Origin: an uncultured Prevotellaceae bacterium
Lineage (GTDB): Bacteria; Bacteroidota; Bacteroidia; Bacteroidales; Muribaculaceae
Reading direction: 5' to 3'
Length of the DNA: 64,000 nt
Assembly (NCBI GenBank): GCA_937898675.1
Contig: CALEJB010000053.1
Coordinates: 1 to 64,000, forward strand
Part shown: in pieces, positions 35,134 through 44,670 of the stretch
How the letters are laid out: each line of letters begins with the position of its first letter
Numbering within the stretch: the stretch's first letter is position 1
The notes under the pieces: model-generated
What the model was told of the DNA's origin: nothing
The model's database searches: none
What the model saw: the letters and a program-made list of their open reading frames with translations, nothing else
Made by a program: the position numbers and the translations under genes

Positions 35134-36267
35134 TTACTGGATGTCATAAACCCAACGACGCAGTTCGTTGATGTCATAGGTAGCCTGACGATACTGCACC
35201 TCGTTGCGCAACTCATCGAGGTCAACGTTCCAAGCATCCTGGAGCCACTGGCGAGCGATCTGCACCTTTTGCAGAATAGCCTCGCGGCCGTCGATGCCGT
35301 CCTTGTCCTCAACGTCGTAAATCACGATGCGGTTGCCCTCGGAATCCACCTTGTTGCGATAGTACTTGGAGATGGTGCCATCCTCATTTTCCACGGTGAT
35401 AACCTCGTTCTCATAGGCGTAAACGACATCGTTGTTGGCATCGTTGTCGGGATAGTAGTAGTAACAGTAGAACTCGCTGGTCACGTCGTCCTCGTCACCC
35501 GAAGCCCAGCCGCGGCTGGCCAAGTCGAGGATGCGCTCCCACTGTGCATCGGTCTTGACGATGTAGTTGGCGATGGTCTCGGCAAAATCCTCGCGGAACT
35601 CACTGGAGGCATAGGTGGTCACGAAGCCCAGCGAAGTCACAGAGCCCTCGTTGCGGTCCTGCCAGTTGTTGCTGTCATAGTGACCGACCGAGATGGTGTT
35701 GAACTCCTGCGGATAGGTCTTGGTCTGATGCAGGATGTGGGCAAACTCGTGGTGCATGGTCTTGAAGTAGTACTCGTTCATCATGTTAAAGTCGTTGATG
35801 CGCATGGCATTGACCTTGAACAGAGAAATCTTGATACCACCCTCGGCCAGACCGACGGTCTCGGTACCCGACGAAGGATTGTAAGCCGGCGAACCGACCA
35901 GCAGAATGATGCGGGGACCATAGGTCTTGAGGAAGTCAGGACCAGCCACCTTGTCATAGACGTCGAACCACAGGTGCTTGCAAAGCACAGCGAGGTCGAT
36001 TGAGTTCTCGTAGGTGGCGGGCACCAGGTTGTAGTTCATGTTGGTGCTGACATCCGGCATCTTGTACAGGAACGTCAAGTTATACTTGTTCAGATAGTTC
36101 TCATTGATGAACTTGTCAAGCTGATAAGTATAGGACGTGGGATCGAGCGTCTCATCAACATCGGGGAAGATGGTGTCACCCAGTTTATCTTCACTGCACG
36201 ACGACAGGGACATAGCTCCAATTGCCACGAGCAGCAACGCTGAAATATAAAATTTGATCTTTTTCAT
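35134..36267 (-). CDS. Putative zinc-binding metallopeptidase lipoprotein
   Basis: A 377-residue lipoprotein: signal and lipobox LSSC at about residue 24, start ATG at 36267 (MKKIKFYISALLL). The zinc motif HEFAHILH lies at about residues 173-180 (HExxH with a further His), and FREDFAETIANYI is the likely third-ligand helix. It fits the Bacteroidetes family of putative zinc-binding metallopeptidases (Peptidase_Mx1 type) encoded in SusCD operons. It probably cleaves a protein or peptide ligand at the cell surface. It starts 17 bases after the susD stop. Substrate unknown. Confidence 0.85.
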   Translation of the reverse strand: MKKIKFYISALLLVAIGAMSLSSCSEDKLGDTIFPDVDETLDPTSYTYQLDKFINENYLNKYNLTFLYKMPDVSTNMNYNLVPATYENSIDLAVLCKHLWFDVYDKVAGPDFLKTYGPRIILLVGSPAYNPSSGTETVGLAEGGIKISLFKVNAMRINDFNMMNEYYFKTMHHEFAHILHQTKTYPQEFNTISVGHYDSNNWQDRNEGSVTSLGFVTTYASSEFREDFAETIANYIVKTDAQWERILDLASRGWASGDEDDVTSEFYCYYYYPDNDANNDVVYAYENEVITVENEDGTISKYYRNKVDSEGNRIVIYDVEDKDGIDGREAILQKVQIARQWLQDAWNVDLDELRNEVQYRQATYDINELRRWVYDIQ

Positions 36268-36284
36268 AGTTTTGAAATGTGGCA

Positions 36285-38039
36285 TTAATTAGCGGTAGGA
36301 ACATTCATGCCGCTGCTGATGGCAACCGCATTGCCCTCGCTTGTGGTGGTCGTGCGGGGGTTGGGCGTGATGCCGGCAACGATAACCTCGTTAGGAATCT
36401 GGATTGCATAGCGCGGGTCAAGCACCTGGAGGGTGTAAACGTCGCTGATGCCCATCTTGTGCTGGATGGTGAAGCCGAAGCGCTTGATGTCAAACCAACG
36501 GTTACCCATGTGCACGTTCTGGATGCGGCGGAAGTGCTGCACGCACTGCATGTAGGGCTCAATCTCGTTGTTCATGTGGTACTTGTCGCTGGGGCAAACC
36601 TCATCAAGGTTGAACTTCATCACGATACCGTAACCGGGATCCTTGCGGTCGGGGTTATCATAGTAGCTGTAGAAGGTCAGGATCTGGTCCTTGGTCAGTT
36701 CCACCATGTTGTAGTTAGCCGACTCGTCGGCAAGGATGTGCTCCTTGTTCCAGAGGGCGAGGTCCTCAAATGCGGCGTCGATATTGCCCAAGAACAGGTT
36801 GGCCTCGGCGCGCATCAGCAGGGTCTCCTCGCTGGTGAACTCGGCGCGAATCTCGTGGCAATAGCCGATACCGGCAATCTTGTCGGTGTACTCAAACTGC
36901 TCGAAGCAGTTGCCTGCAAAGTATGCGCCATACTCCTGGCCGCCTGCGCTACCGCAAACGCCGTTGAAGGCGGGCATCATCGCAAACTTCTCGTGAGTCT
37001 TGGTGTTCTGGTAGCGGCAGTTCTGCCATGCCGGGCCAGGACCCTGGATGGTGCCGCGCTTAGCGTCACGGTTGCAAGTGAAACGATAGCCCAGGAAGCA
37101 GCGCCACCAAGTGCTGTAGCTGGTGAAGAGTTGGAAGTTGCTGGGACGCTCGACGCTGGTGAAGTAGCGGCCGATGTCACTGATGTAGTAGAAGTCGGTC
37201 TGGTTCCAGCCGTCGTTGAGCATGGTAGCGGGGTCGTTGCCCTTGAAAGCAGCGGTAGCATACTCGACAACCTTCTCATAGTCGCGCTTCATGAGGTAGA
37301 AGCGGGCAGCGAAGGAGTTGGAGCTGGCCACGTTGAAGTGGTACTTGGGCACCTCATAATACTCCTCGGTGATGTACTTCAGGCCCTCGAGAAGGTCGGC
37401 CTCAATCTTGTTGTAGGTATCCTCCAGATTGCCGCGGTCATACTTGGGGTCGAGGGTCTTCTCGGGCTCGGTGATATAGGGAATACCGGGCAGGGTAGCG
37501 CTGATGCTAGAGCCGCGGTAAGGCATGCAGAACACCTGAGCAAGGATGAAGTGGTGGTAGGCACGAATCATGTAGGCCTCACCCTTGATAGCGTCGATGC
37601 GAGCCTGGTCGGCCGAGGTGATGGGGTTGCCGTCAATCAGGCCGGTGGTTTCAAACTCGTTGATGCGCTCGAGGACAGCGTTGGAAACGGCAATTGCGCC
37701 ATAGCAAGAGTTCCAGATGCCCGAGGGGCTGTCGCTATCGGAGATGTCAAGGTCAACATCCTCCCAAGCATAAATCTGCTCATCATACTGGTCGTAGGAT
37801 GACAGGTGGTAACGTACGCCGTCACTGCTGGGTGAGTTGTTGTCAATCACGTTGTCGCTGGAGAGCTCGCCCACGCGTGCGTAGTTGGACTCCAGATATC
37901 CAGTGACAAGCAGCTGTTGCAGCTGGTCAAGGTTTACCAGATAGACGCGGGTATCGGGCACCTTGTCAAGGAAGTCCTTACAAGAGCTGAGGCCGATGAG
38001 CGCCACTGCAATGAATAAGATTTTATATCGAAGTTTCAT
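36285..38039 (-). CDS. SusD/RagB family outer-membrane lipoprotein
   Basis: A 584-residue surface lipoprotein that forms the lid of the SusC transporter and captures the ligand. Lipobox GLSSC (about residue 20), then the typical KDFLDKVPDTRVYLVNLDQLQQLL. SusD-type tetratricopeptide segments follow (AISNAVLERINEFE-like region, IKGEAYMIRAYHHFILAQVF), and the C-terminal NRWFDIKRFGF is the conserved family motif. It lies 37 bases after susC. The ligand is not predictable from sequence; the neighbours (metallopeptidase, no glycosidase) favour a peptide or glycoprotein over a plain polysaccharide. Confidence 0.95.
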   Translation of the reverse strand: MKLRYKILFIAVALIGLSSCKDFLDKVPDTRVYLVNLDQLQQLLVTGYLESNYARVGELSSDNVIDNNSPSSDGVRYHLSSYDQYDEQIYAWEDVDLDISDSDSPSGIWNSCYGAIAVSNAVLERINEFETTGLIDGNPITSADQARIDAIKGEAYMIRAYHHFILAQVFCMPYRGSSISATLPGIPYITEPEKTLDPKYDRGNLEDTYNKIEADLLEGLKYITEEYYEVPKYHFNVASSNSFAARFYLMKRDYEKVVEYATAAFKGNDPATMLNDGWNQTDFYYISDIGRYFTSVERPSNFQLFTSYSTWWRCFLGYRFTCNRDAKRGTIQGPGPAWQNCRYQNTKTHEKFAMMPAFNGVCGSAGGQEYGAYFAGNCFEQFEYTDKIAGIGYCHEIRAEFTSEETLLMRAEANLFLGNIDAAFEDLALWNKEHILADESANYNMVELTKDQILTFYSYYDNPDRKDPGYGIVMKFNLDEVCPSDKYHMNNEIEPYMQCVQHFRRIQNVHMGNRWFDIKRFGFTIQHKMGISDVYTLQVLDPRYAIQIPNEVIVAGITPNPRTTTTSEGNAVAISSGMNVPTAN

Positions 38040-38076
38040 AGTCGTTATTTATATATTATATAATGTGGAACAACAA

Positions 38077-41000
38077 TTACATGCCCAGACGCAGGGTAAG
38101 GGTGAACTGCTTGGGGTTGGGCGAAGCCACACCACCGCTGTTGAAGAACTCGGGATCCTGTCCGTTGAGTTTCTTGTCGGCGTAGAGCAGGCAGATGTTG
38201 GTAGCAGCGAGCTTAACCGATGCGGTGTTGAGACGCAGGTGCGAAATCAGCGACTTGGGCAGGTCATAGGTCAGAGCAACCTCTTTCAGACGAATGAAGC
38301 CACCGTCGGCGATGCGTGCGGTACTGTAGTTGTAGGCATTGTAGGCCGTGCTCAGGTAGTTGTTGGAGTAGGCCTGGCGGCGCGATGCGATAGCGGGGAT
38401 GTCGGTGTAAGCCTCATCACCGGGCAATGCCCAACGGTTCTTGAAGTCCTTGCTGAAGGCGGTCAGGTCGCTGTAGCTTGCATGGAAGGTGGGGTCAAGG
38501 CGCAGCTTGTTGCCAAACGCATAGGTCATGAACACATTGAGGTGGAATCCGTGGAAGTCGAAGTTGTTGCCGAAACCACCGGTGAAAGTGGGATCAACGG
38601 GACCCTCATACTTGAGGAAGCCCAGCTTCTCAAATTCCTGGAAGTTGCAACCAACGTTGCTGATGTTGCCATTCTCGTCATAGACCAGGGGCAGACCATG
38701 GCTGTCGAGACCTGCGAAGGGAATCGAGAACACGGCACGGTGGGGATAGCCCTCGAGGGGGAAACCGCTACCCTGAACAAGGTCGATAACGCGCGAGCGA
38801 GACTGCAGCTTGCTGATCTCGGTCACTGCGTAAGAGAAGGTCCAGTCGGTGCTCCAGCCGAAGCCACCGGCAACCTTGGGCTCGATGTTGCGCGACGAAA
38901 CGGTGAACTCGACACCGTGCGACTTCATCTCGGCCACGTTACCATACTTGGTGGTAAAGCCGCCGACACCCTCGGTGCGGATAAGACCAATCAGGTCGTA
39001 GTTGTTGCGGAAGTACCAGTCAAACACGAGGTTGATGCGGTTGTAGAGGAAACCGAGGTCAACACCAAGGTCAAACTCATGCTTCTTCTCGTAGGTCAAG
39101 TCGGAGTTGCCCAGACCAGCCAGGTAGAGTGCCATCTCATAGGCATCAATCTCCTGACGCCAGGGACGGGTGGGATAATAGAGCGCCTCGGCGTTGGCAT
39201 AGCCCGAGGGGCCGCTCTCGCCGGTCAGCGAGTAGCTCAGACGCAGCTTAGCATAGGTCAAGGCCTTCTTGCTGAGTTCCAGGTTCTGGAAGAACGGCTC
39301 GCTATAGACGTTCCATGCGGCCGAAATGTTCCAAGTGGGGAGCCAGCGGCTCTGGTCGGTCTGGCCCATGAGGTTGGAGCCCTCATAACGGATGGTGCCG
39401 TTCAAGACGTAGCGGCCCAGGAGCGCATAGTTGGCATTGGCAAAGTAAGCCATGTTGCGGCGGTGAGTCTTGCTCACGCTGTAGTAAGTGCCATTCTCTT
39501 CCTTCATCTGCTTGAAGAGCTTGTAATTGGTGAAGGGAAGGTTACCGTTGTCATAAACGATGCCCCAGCCCTCGAAGCTCTCATAGAAGCGGTCAACGCG
39601 GCTGGCCTCCATACCTGCATACAGGTTGAGGAGGTGCTGGCCATTGTTAAAGTCCTTCTGGTACTGGCCGGTTGCACGGAAGTCGAAGGTCTTGAGGCTG
39701 TTCTTGGAGAAGAACAACATACCACCCTTGTCAAGAACGGTCTCGGGGAGAGCGTTGGGGACATCGGGGTCGGTGTACAGGTAGCTGTTGGACGAGCGGA
39801 TGGATGCATTCTCGGGAATGATACCAGCGCGGTAAGCCATGGCTTGGTTACTGTCGTCAAGCACATAGTGGTTCTGCTCGGAGTTCACCGAACGCATCGA
39901 ACCCAGGAAGTTGAACTCGAGGGTCTGGTCCTGCTTGATGATGGGCTTGATGTTGATTTCGCCCTGGAACTTCAAGTCGGTCACTTCAACGTCGATGTAG
40001 TTGGACTCCAACTCATCAAAAATGTTAAAGGTGGTGTAGTTGCGCACATACCTTGCTTCGGGGTCAAGGGTACGGGCGGTATTCAAGGCGAAGCTGTAGG
40101 GGTTGATATCGAAGTCACGCTTAACCTCGCCATAAACAACGTCCACGTTCTGGCTCAGGGTACCCGGAGCCTTCTGGTCACGGAAGCTGTTGCTGTTCAA
40201 AATTTTGAGCTTGATCTTGTCGGTCAAGTTATAGATTGCGTTAGCGTTAAAGGTATAGCGCTCAACGCGGCTCTCCTTGTACCAGCCCGGGTCGGTCATT
40301 ACCGATGCCGAGGTGTAGAAGGAACCCTTGTCGGTACCGCCCGAGATGCTCACTGCATGGTTCTGCATGATATTGTTGTTGAACAACAGGTCGAACCAGT
40401 CGGTGTTACGCATCTCAGCCTCACGCAGGTACTGGTTGCGTGCGTTCTGGGTGTTGGGCAGGCCATAGGTGCCGGTTGCGGGATCATAGGTGTCCATCAA
40501 GGTGTACATCTGGCCATAGATACCCGAGGTGGTGCTGTTCACCAGGTTGGCATACTCGAGCCAGCCCTTCTGCTCCATCTCGCGGAGGATACTCATCTGC
40601 TCTTGCGAGTTACAGATGTTGAAGTCGCGATAGCTGGGCTTGAGGCGGTAGGTGAACTCACCGGTATAGTTGATAGAGGTCGAACCCTTGCGACCGGTCT
40701 TGGTGGTGATAACGATCACACCGGCGTTGGCCTTCGCACCGTAGATTGAGGTAGCCGAACCGTCCTTCAGAATCTGGAAGCTCTCGATATCGTCGGCATT
40801 GAGGCCGGCAACAGCCGAGGCAATCAGCGTGGTAGCGTCACCCGACGAGAGGTCGTCGGCGCTGATGTCCACGTTGTCCTCCAGAATCACACCGTCCACA
40901 ACCCACAGGGGCTTGGAGCTACCATAGATGGAGGTAGCGCCGCGCACGCGGATCTTGGGAGCGGTGCCGAAGGTACCCGACACGTTCTGCACCTGCACAC

Positions 41001-41427
41001 CAGACACGCGGCCTTCAAGGCCACGGCTGACGTCGGCGACACCGGAGAGCTTTGTCTTCTCGGCATCAACGCTCTGGGTAGCACCGGTAAAGAGTCGTTT
41101 GTCCACCTTTTGATATCCGGTGACAACGACTTCGCTCAACACTTCACCTTTGGGCTTAAGGGTAATCGTCATGCCAGCCTTGGCAGCAACGACTGCGTCT
41201 TCATAGCCTACATAGGTGACTTTAATCTTAGTGCCAGCAGGCACATTCAAGGTAAAGTTACCGTCAAAGTCGGTAGCCACGCCGTTCTTGGGATTGCTCG
41301 CTTGAACAACCGAGGCACCGATGACAGGTTCGTTGTTCTCGTCAAGCACAGTACCGCTCACCTGTGCCGAAACACCGAGCGAGGCAAGTGCCATAACAAG
41401 GAACAAGAGTAAATGTTTAAGACTCAT
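38077..41427 (-). CDS. SusC/RagA family TonB-linked outer-membrane transporter
   Basis: A 1116-residue TonB-dependent transporter. Signal peptide 1-21 ending LGVSAQ, a carboxypeptidase-regulatory-like domain (about 22-100; VSGTVLDENNEPVIGASV), the TonB-box region LSEVVVTGYQKV, a plug (GLEGRVSGVQVQN, IRVRGATSI, PLWVVDGV) and a C-terminal beta barrel ending KQFTLTLRLGM. The length and the carboxypeptidase-like domain are typical of SusC. It is first in a five-gene operon with susD, metallopeptidase, DUF4302 and dockerin genes. No ECF sigma, anti-sigma or hybrid two-component regulator adjoins it, so control may be through the long leader. Confidence 0.96.
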   Translation of the reverse strand: MSLKHLLLFLVMALASLGVSAQVSGTVLDENNEPVIGASVVQASNPKNGVATDFDGNFTLNVPAGTKIKVTYVGYEDAVVAAKAGMTITLKPKGEVLSEVVVTGYQKVDKRLFTGATQSVDAEKTKLSGVADVSRGLEGRVSGVQVQNVSGTFGTAPKIRVRGATSIYGSSKPLWVVDGVILEDNVDISADDLSSGDATTLIASAVAGLNADDIESFQILKDGSATSIYGAKANAGVIVITTKTGRKGSTSINYTGEFTYRLKPSYRDFNICNSQEQMSILREMEQKGWLEYANLVNSTTSGIYGQMYTLMDTYDPATGTYGLPNTQNARNQYLREAEMRNTDWFDLLFNNNIMQNHAVSISGGTDKGSFYTSASVMTDPGWYKESRVERYTFNANAIYNLTDKIKLKILNSNSFRDQKAPGTLSQNVDVVYGEVKRDFDINPYSFALNTARTLDPEARYVRNYTTFNIFDELESNYIDVEVTDLKFQGEINIKPIIKQDQTLEFNFLGSMRSVNSEQNHYVLDDSNQAMAYRAGIIPENASIRSSNSYLYTDPDVPNALPETVLDKGGMLFFSKNSLKTFDFRATGQYQKDFNNGQHLLNLYAGMEASRVDRFYESFEGWGIVYDNGNLPFTNYKLFKQMKEENGTYYSVSKTHRRNMAYFANANYALLGRYVLNGTIRYEGSNLMGQTDQSRWLPTWNISAAWNVYSEPFFQNLELSKKALTYAKLRLSYSLTGESGPSGYANAEALYYPTRPWRQEIDAYEMALYLAGLGNSDLTYEKKHEFDLGVDLGFLYNRINLVFDWYFRNNYDLIGLIRTEGVGGFTTKYGNVAEMKSHGVEFTVSSRNIEPKVAGGFGWSTDWTFSYAVTEISKLQSRSRVIDLVQGSGFPLEGYPHRAVFSIPFAGLDSHGLPLVYDENGNISNVGCNFQEFEKLGFLKYEGPVDPTFTGGFGNNFDFHGFHLNVFMTYAFGNKLRLDPTFHASYSDLTAFSKDFKNRWALPGDEAYTDIPAIASRRQAYSNNYLSTAYNAYNYSTARIADGGFIRLKEVALTYDLPKSLISHLRLNTASVKLAATNICLLYADKKLNGQDPEFFNSGGVASPNPKQFTLTLRLGM

Positions 41428-41635
41428 AAAATTTAGTTTAGTTAATAATTATAAAATTGTTTTTGGTCATATTCGAATTACTCGGTTCTATCTTCAAGAT
41501 TGATGGTTTCAAAAACTTGTCGTTGCAAGAAAAACAGCAACGCGCCCACTGCCGTAAGGCGCCTACCTCTCGTCAAGCGTGTGATTTTCAAGAGGTACTC
41601 AGTTTCTTAACTATACATCTATAAAAGACAGCATG
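41428..41635 (-). promoter_or_regulatory. Structured leader upstream of susC
   Basis: About 200 nt separate the predicted start of transcription from the susC ATG. Read on the minus strand it holds three consecutive stem-loops: CCTCT...AGAGG, GCGCC...GGCGC and GTTGC...GCAAC, all between 41521 and 41600, and then an AU-rich segment down to the ATG. No known riboswitch class is recognised. No protein gene is visible in this region. Confidence 0.5.
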
Positions 41636-41643
41636 CAAAGTTA
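41636..41643 (-). promoter_or_regulatory. -7 box of the susC operon
   Basis: TAACTTTG on the minus strand, a match to TAnnTTTG. The nearest upstream TTG on that strand is 24 bases away, longer than usual. Confidence 0.5.
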
Positions 41644-41925
41644 AGTCTTTTTTTTTAATTAATGTTACAAAATCGTGATTTTTTAACTCGATTTTTCGAG
41701 TTTCTGTCCGCCGCCAATCCAATCAGCTGAATTTCAGACAAATAAGAGCACTTTCAATTTAGTAGTTTGATTGTCAAATAATTAGCGGAAAAGCGTAGTA
41801 TTTTGGCACATTTTATGGCCATCTGGGACAATCCATCAACATTTCGCACAATAGGAGCGTATATTTCAGGAAAGTGATGTACCTTTGCACTGTCGCAACA
41901 TGGCGACGACAGATTTAGGCAGAAA
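41644..41925. other. Intergenic region between the susC and rluA promoters
   Basis: AT-rich noncoding stretch. It holds a short ACTCGA/TCGAGT hairpin with T-runs near 41686-41705 and the rluA -7 box at 41880-41887. No gene is visible. Confidence 0.5.
41880..41887 (+). promoter_or_regulatory. -7 box of the RluA-type gene
   Basis: TACCTTTG, a perfect TAnnTTTG, 38 bases before the ATG at 41926. No TTG is seen at the usual distance. Confidence 0.6.
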
Positions 41926-42618
41926 ATGGAAGTACTATATGACGACAACCATCTGATTATTGTCAACAAACGCGCCGGCGAACTGGTGCAGGGCGACCGC
42001 ACCGGCGACCCCACGCTCATTGACGCCGTGGCTGCATGGGTCAAAGAGAAATACAACAAGCCCGGCAACGTGTTTGTCGGGGTCACCCATCGCATCGACC
42101 GCCCCACTTGCGGCCTGGTGGTGATGGCAAAGACCAGCAAGGGACTGGCCCGCATGAACGAACTGTTCCGCAATGGCGAGGTGCACAAGACCTATTGGGC
42201 CGTGACCGGCAATCGCCCGCCCAAAGACGAAGACACGCTCACCCACTACCTCAAGCCCGTTGAGCAAGGCAACAAAACACGCGTGAGCAAACTGCCGCGC
42301 GAAGGCCATCAAAAGTCGGTGCTCAACTACCGCGTCATTGCCGCAAGCGACCGCTACTGGTTGCTTGAAGTGGACTTGATAACGGGCCGCAAGCACCAGA
42401 TCCGCGCCCAGTTGTCGGCCATCGGCTGCCCTGTCAAGGGCGACCTCAAGTACGGCGCACCGCGCAGCAACCCCGACGGCGGCATCTCGCTGCAGGCCCA
42501 CCGCATCCGCTTCACCCACCCCGTGAGCGGGAAGGAAATAGACGTCACCGCACCCCTCCCCGACGATTTCAAGCGCGTGGGGTTTGACGACGACTTGGCG
42601 ACAAATGCAAAAACTTAA
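41926..42618 (+). CDS. RluA family pseudouridine synthase
   Basis: A 230-residue RNA-modifying enzyme that isomerises uridine in rRNA or tRNA. The catalytic Asp is in VTHRIDRPTCGLVVMAKT (HRID motif), with VHKTYWAV and TGRKHQIRAQLSAIGCPVKGD as the other RluA blocks. There is no S4 domain and the protein is short, so it belongs to the RluA/RluC-type core group without RNA-binding extension; the exact target uridine cannot be read from sequence. Own promoter; class I fumarase follows 38 bases downstream and may be cotranscribed. Confidence 0.92.
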   Translation: MEVLYDDNHLIIVNKRAGELVQGDRTGDPTLIDAVAAWVKEKYNKPGNVFVGVTHRIDRPTCGLVVMAKTSKGLARMNELFRNGEVHKTYWAVTGNRPPKDEDTLTHYLKPVEQGNKTRVSKLPREGHQKSVLNYRVIAASDRYWLLEVDLITGRKHQIRAQLSAIGCPVKGDLKYGAPRSNPDGGISLQAHRIRFTHPVSGKEIDVTAPLPDDFKRVGFDDDLATNAKT

Positions 42619-42656
42619 AAATCCACAAATAACAATAATAAATTCAGCAAACAATT

Positions 42657-44282
42657 ATGGCAAACAATCCAGAATTCCGCTATGCGCCCATGTTCCAGTT
42701 GGGCAACGATGACACCGAATACTACAAACTGACGGGCGACTATGTGTCGGTCGGCGAGTTTGAAGGCAAACCCATCCTCAAAGTTGAGCCCGAGGCACTG
42801 ACAATGCTTGCCCAGCAAGCCTTCCGCGACGTGAACTTCCTGTTGCGCCGCGCGCACAACGAGCAAGTAGCCAAGATTCTGAACGACCCCGAGGCCAGCG
42901 ACAACGACAAGTATGTGGCCTTGACATTCCTGCGCAACGCCGAGGTTTCGGTCAAGGGCCAGCTGCCCCTGTGCCAAGACACCGGCACCGCCATCATCCA
43001 CGGCGAGAAGGGCCAACAGGTGTGGACCGGATTCTGCGACGAGGAAGCCCTCGCCCGCGGCGTCTATAACACGTACACCCAGGAGAACCTGCGCTACTCG
43101 CAGAATGCGCCGCTGAGCATGTATGAAGAGGTGAACACCCGCTGCAACCTGCCCGCACAGATTGACTTGGAATGTGCCGAGGGCATGGAATACCGCTTCC
43201 TGTGCGTGACCAAGGGCGGCGGCAGCGCCAACAAGACCTACTTGTACCAGATGACCAAAGCCGTGCTCAACCCCGGCACCCTGGTGCCTTTCCTGGTTGA
43301 GAAAATGCGCACCCTGGGCACGGCAGCCTGCCCGCCCTACCACATCGCATTTGTGATTGGCGGCACCAGCGCCGAGAAAAACCTGCTCACCGTCAAGCTG
43401 GCATCGACCCACTACTATGACAGCCTGCCCACCACCGGCGACGAGACCGGCCGCGCATTCCGCGACGTGGAACTGGAGAAGCAAGTGCTTGAAGAGGCCT
43501 ACAAAATTGGGCTGGGCGCCCAGTTCGGCGGCAAGTACATGGCCCACGACGTGCGCATCGTGCGCCTGCCTCGCCACGGCGCATCGTGCCCCATCGGCCT
43601 GGGCGTGAGCTGCAGCGCCGACCGCAACATCAAGGCAAAAATCAACCGCGACGGCGTGTGGATTGAAAAACTCGACGACCAGCCCACCCAGCTCATTCCC
43701 GAAGAGCTGCGCCAGGCAGGCGAAGGCGACGGCATCAAGATTGACCTCGACCGCCCGATGAGCGAGACACTCGCCATCCTCGACAAATACCCCGTTTCTA
43801 CACGCGTATCGCTGAGCGGCACCATCATTGTGGGACGCGACATCGCCCATGCCAAGTGGAAAGAGCGCTATGACCGCGGCGAGGGCATTCCCCAGTACAT
43901 CAAGGACCACCCCGTGCTGTACGCAGGTCCCGCCAAAACTCCCGCCGGAATGCCTTGCGGCTCGATGGGCCCGACTACCGCAAACCGCATGGACCCCTAC
44001 GTTGACCTGTTCCAGAGCATGGGCGGCAGCATGGTGATGATTGCCAAGGGCAACCGCAGCCAGGAAGTCACCGACGCCTGCAAAAAGCACGGCGGTTTCT
44101 ATCTGGGCAGCATCGGCGGCCCCGCGGCCATTCTGTCGCAGGAAAGCATCAAGAGCATCGAATGCGTCGAGTATCCCGAACTGGGCATGGAAGCCGTGTG
44201 GAAAATCCGCGTCGTGGACTTCCCCGCATTCATACTCGTGGACAACAAGGGTAACGATTTCTTCAAGAAAATCGGTCTGTAA
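42657..44282 (+). CDS. fum: Fumarate hydratase, class I (iron-sulfur)
   Basis: A 541-residue oxygen-sensitive [4Fe-4S] fumarase converting fumarate and malate, in Bacteroidales part of the reductive branch toward succinate and propionate. The N-terminal alpha part has LPLCQDTGTAIIHGEKG (first cluster Cys) and RCNLPAQIDL; TKGGGSANKTYLYQ is a family block; the beta part has LSGTIIVGRDIAHAKW, GSMGPTTANRMD and KHGGFYLGSIGGPAA. Both subunits of the two-subunit form are fused here, as in E. coli FumA/FumB. A hairpin terminator follows. Confidence 0.95.
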   Translation: MANNPEFRYAPMFQLGNDDTEYYKLTGDYVSVGEFEGKPILKVEPEALTMLAQQAFRDVNFLLRRAHNEQVAKILNDPEASDNDKYVALTFLRNAEVSVKGQLPLCQDTGTAIIHGEKGQQVWTGFCDEEALARGVYNTYTQENLRYSQNAPLSMYEEVNTRCNLPAQIDLECAEGMEYRFLCVTKGGGSANKTYLYQMTKAVLNPGTLVPFLVEKMRTLGTAACPPYHIAFVIGGTSAEKNLLTVKLASTHYYDSLPTTGDETGRAFRDVELEKQVLEEAYKIGLGAQFGGKYMAHDVRIVRLPRHGASCPIGLGVSCSADRNIKAKINRDGVWIEKLDDQPTQLIPEELRQAGEGDGIKIDLDRPMSETLAILDKYPVSTRVSLSGTIIVGRDIAHAKWKERYDRGEGIPQYIKDHPVLYAGPAKTPAGMPCGSMGPTTANRMDPYVDLFQSMGGSMVMIAKGNRSQEVTDACKKHGGFYLGSIGGPAAILSQESIKSIECVEYPELGMEAVWKIRVVDFPAFILVDNKGNDFFKKIGL

Positions 44283-44304
44283 TTTAGGACATTCCAACAA
44301 ACAT

Positions 44305-44356
44305 CACCGCCCGTTGACGGGATACCATGAAATGGTGCCGCCAACGGGTGGTTTTT
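44305..44356 (+). terminator. Terminator after fumarase
   Basis: CACCGCCCGTTG (44305-44316) pairs imperfectly with CAACGGGTGG (44342-44351), followed by TTTTT. An inner CCAT/ATGG pair closes the loop. Confidence 0.7.
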
Positions 44357-44628
44357 GCCCATACAGCACCCTGTAATTCACTTTAATTAATGTAATATAA
44401 CACATTGTATTAAATTATAATATGATTTTTAAGCACATTAAAGTAATTGTTTTTGAATGGCGCTTTGTAGTGCAGTCACAGGAATCAGGAAATCTGACGA
44501 AGTTTCACGAATAAATTGATGTCATTTTGGACATTGTATTCATCTAATCCCGCCTAAAACCGTCAGAAAGCACCAGGATTCAATTCTATAAAAATATGTT
44601 AAAAAACACTTTTTTTTGAGGCCTTCTC
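44357..44628. other. AT-rich intergenic region before the initiator tRNA
   Basis: About 270 bases with no open frame, clear hairpin or promoter box of its own except the tRNA promoter at its right end. I see nothing else in it. Confidence 0.5.
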
Positions 44629-44659
44629 TTGACACGGGCGGGAAAAAGCAGTACTTTTG
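44629..44659 (+). promoter_or_regulatory. Promoter of the initiator tRNA
   Basis: TTG (44629-44631, within TTGACA), a 20-base spacer and TACTTTTG (44652-44659): a full Bacteroidetes consensus, 11 bases before the tRNA. Confidence 0.8.
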
Positions 44660-44670
44660 CACTCGCAAAT

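Noticed and set aside
37963..40749. A 928-codon open frame antisense to susC
   Set aside because: It mirrors the susC coding frame, has no signal or domain and composition typical of a shadow frame in GC-rich coding DNA.
42615..44300. A 561-codon frame antisense to fumarase
   Set aside because: The shadow of a complete fumarase gene.
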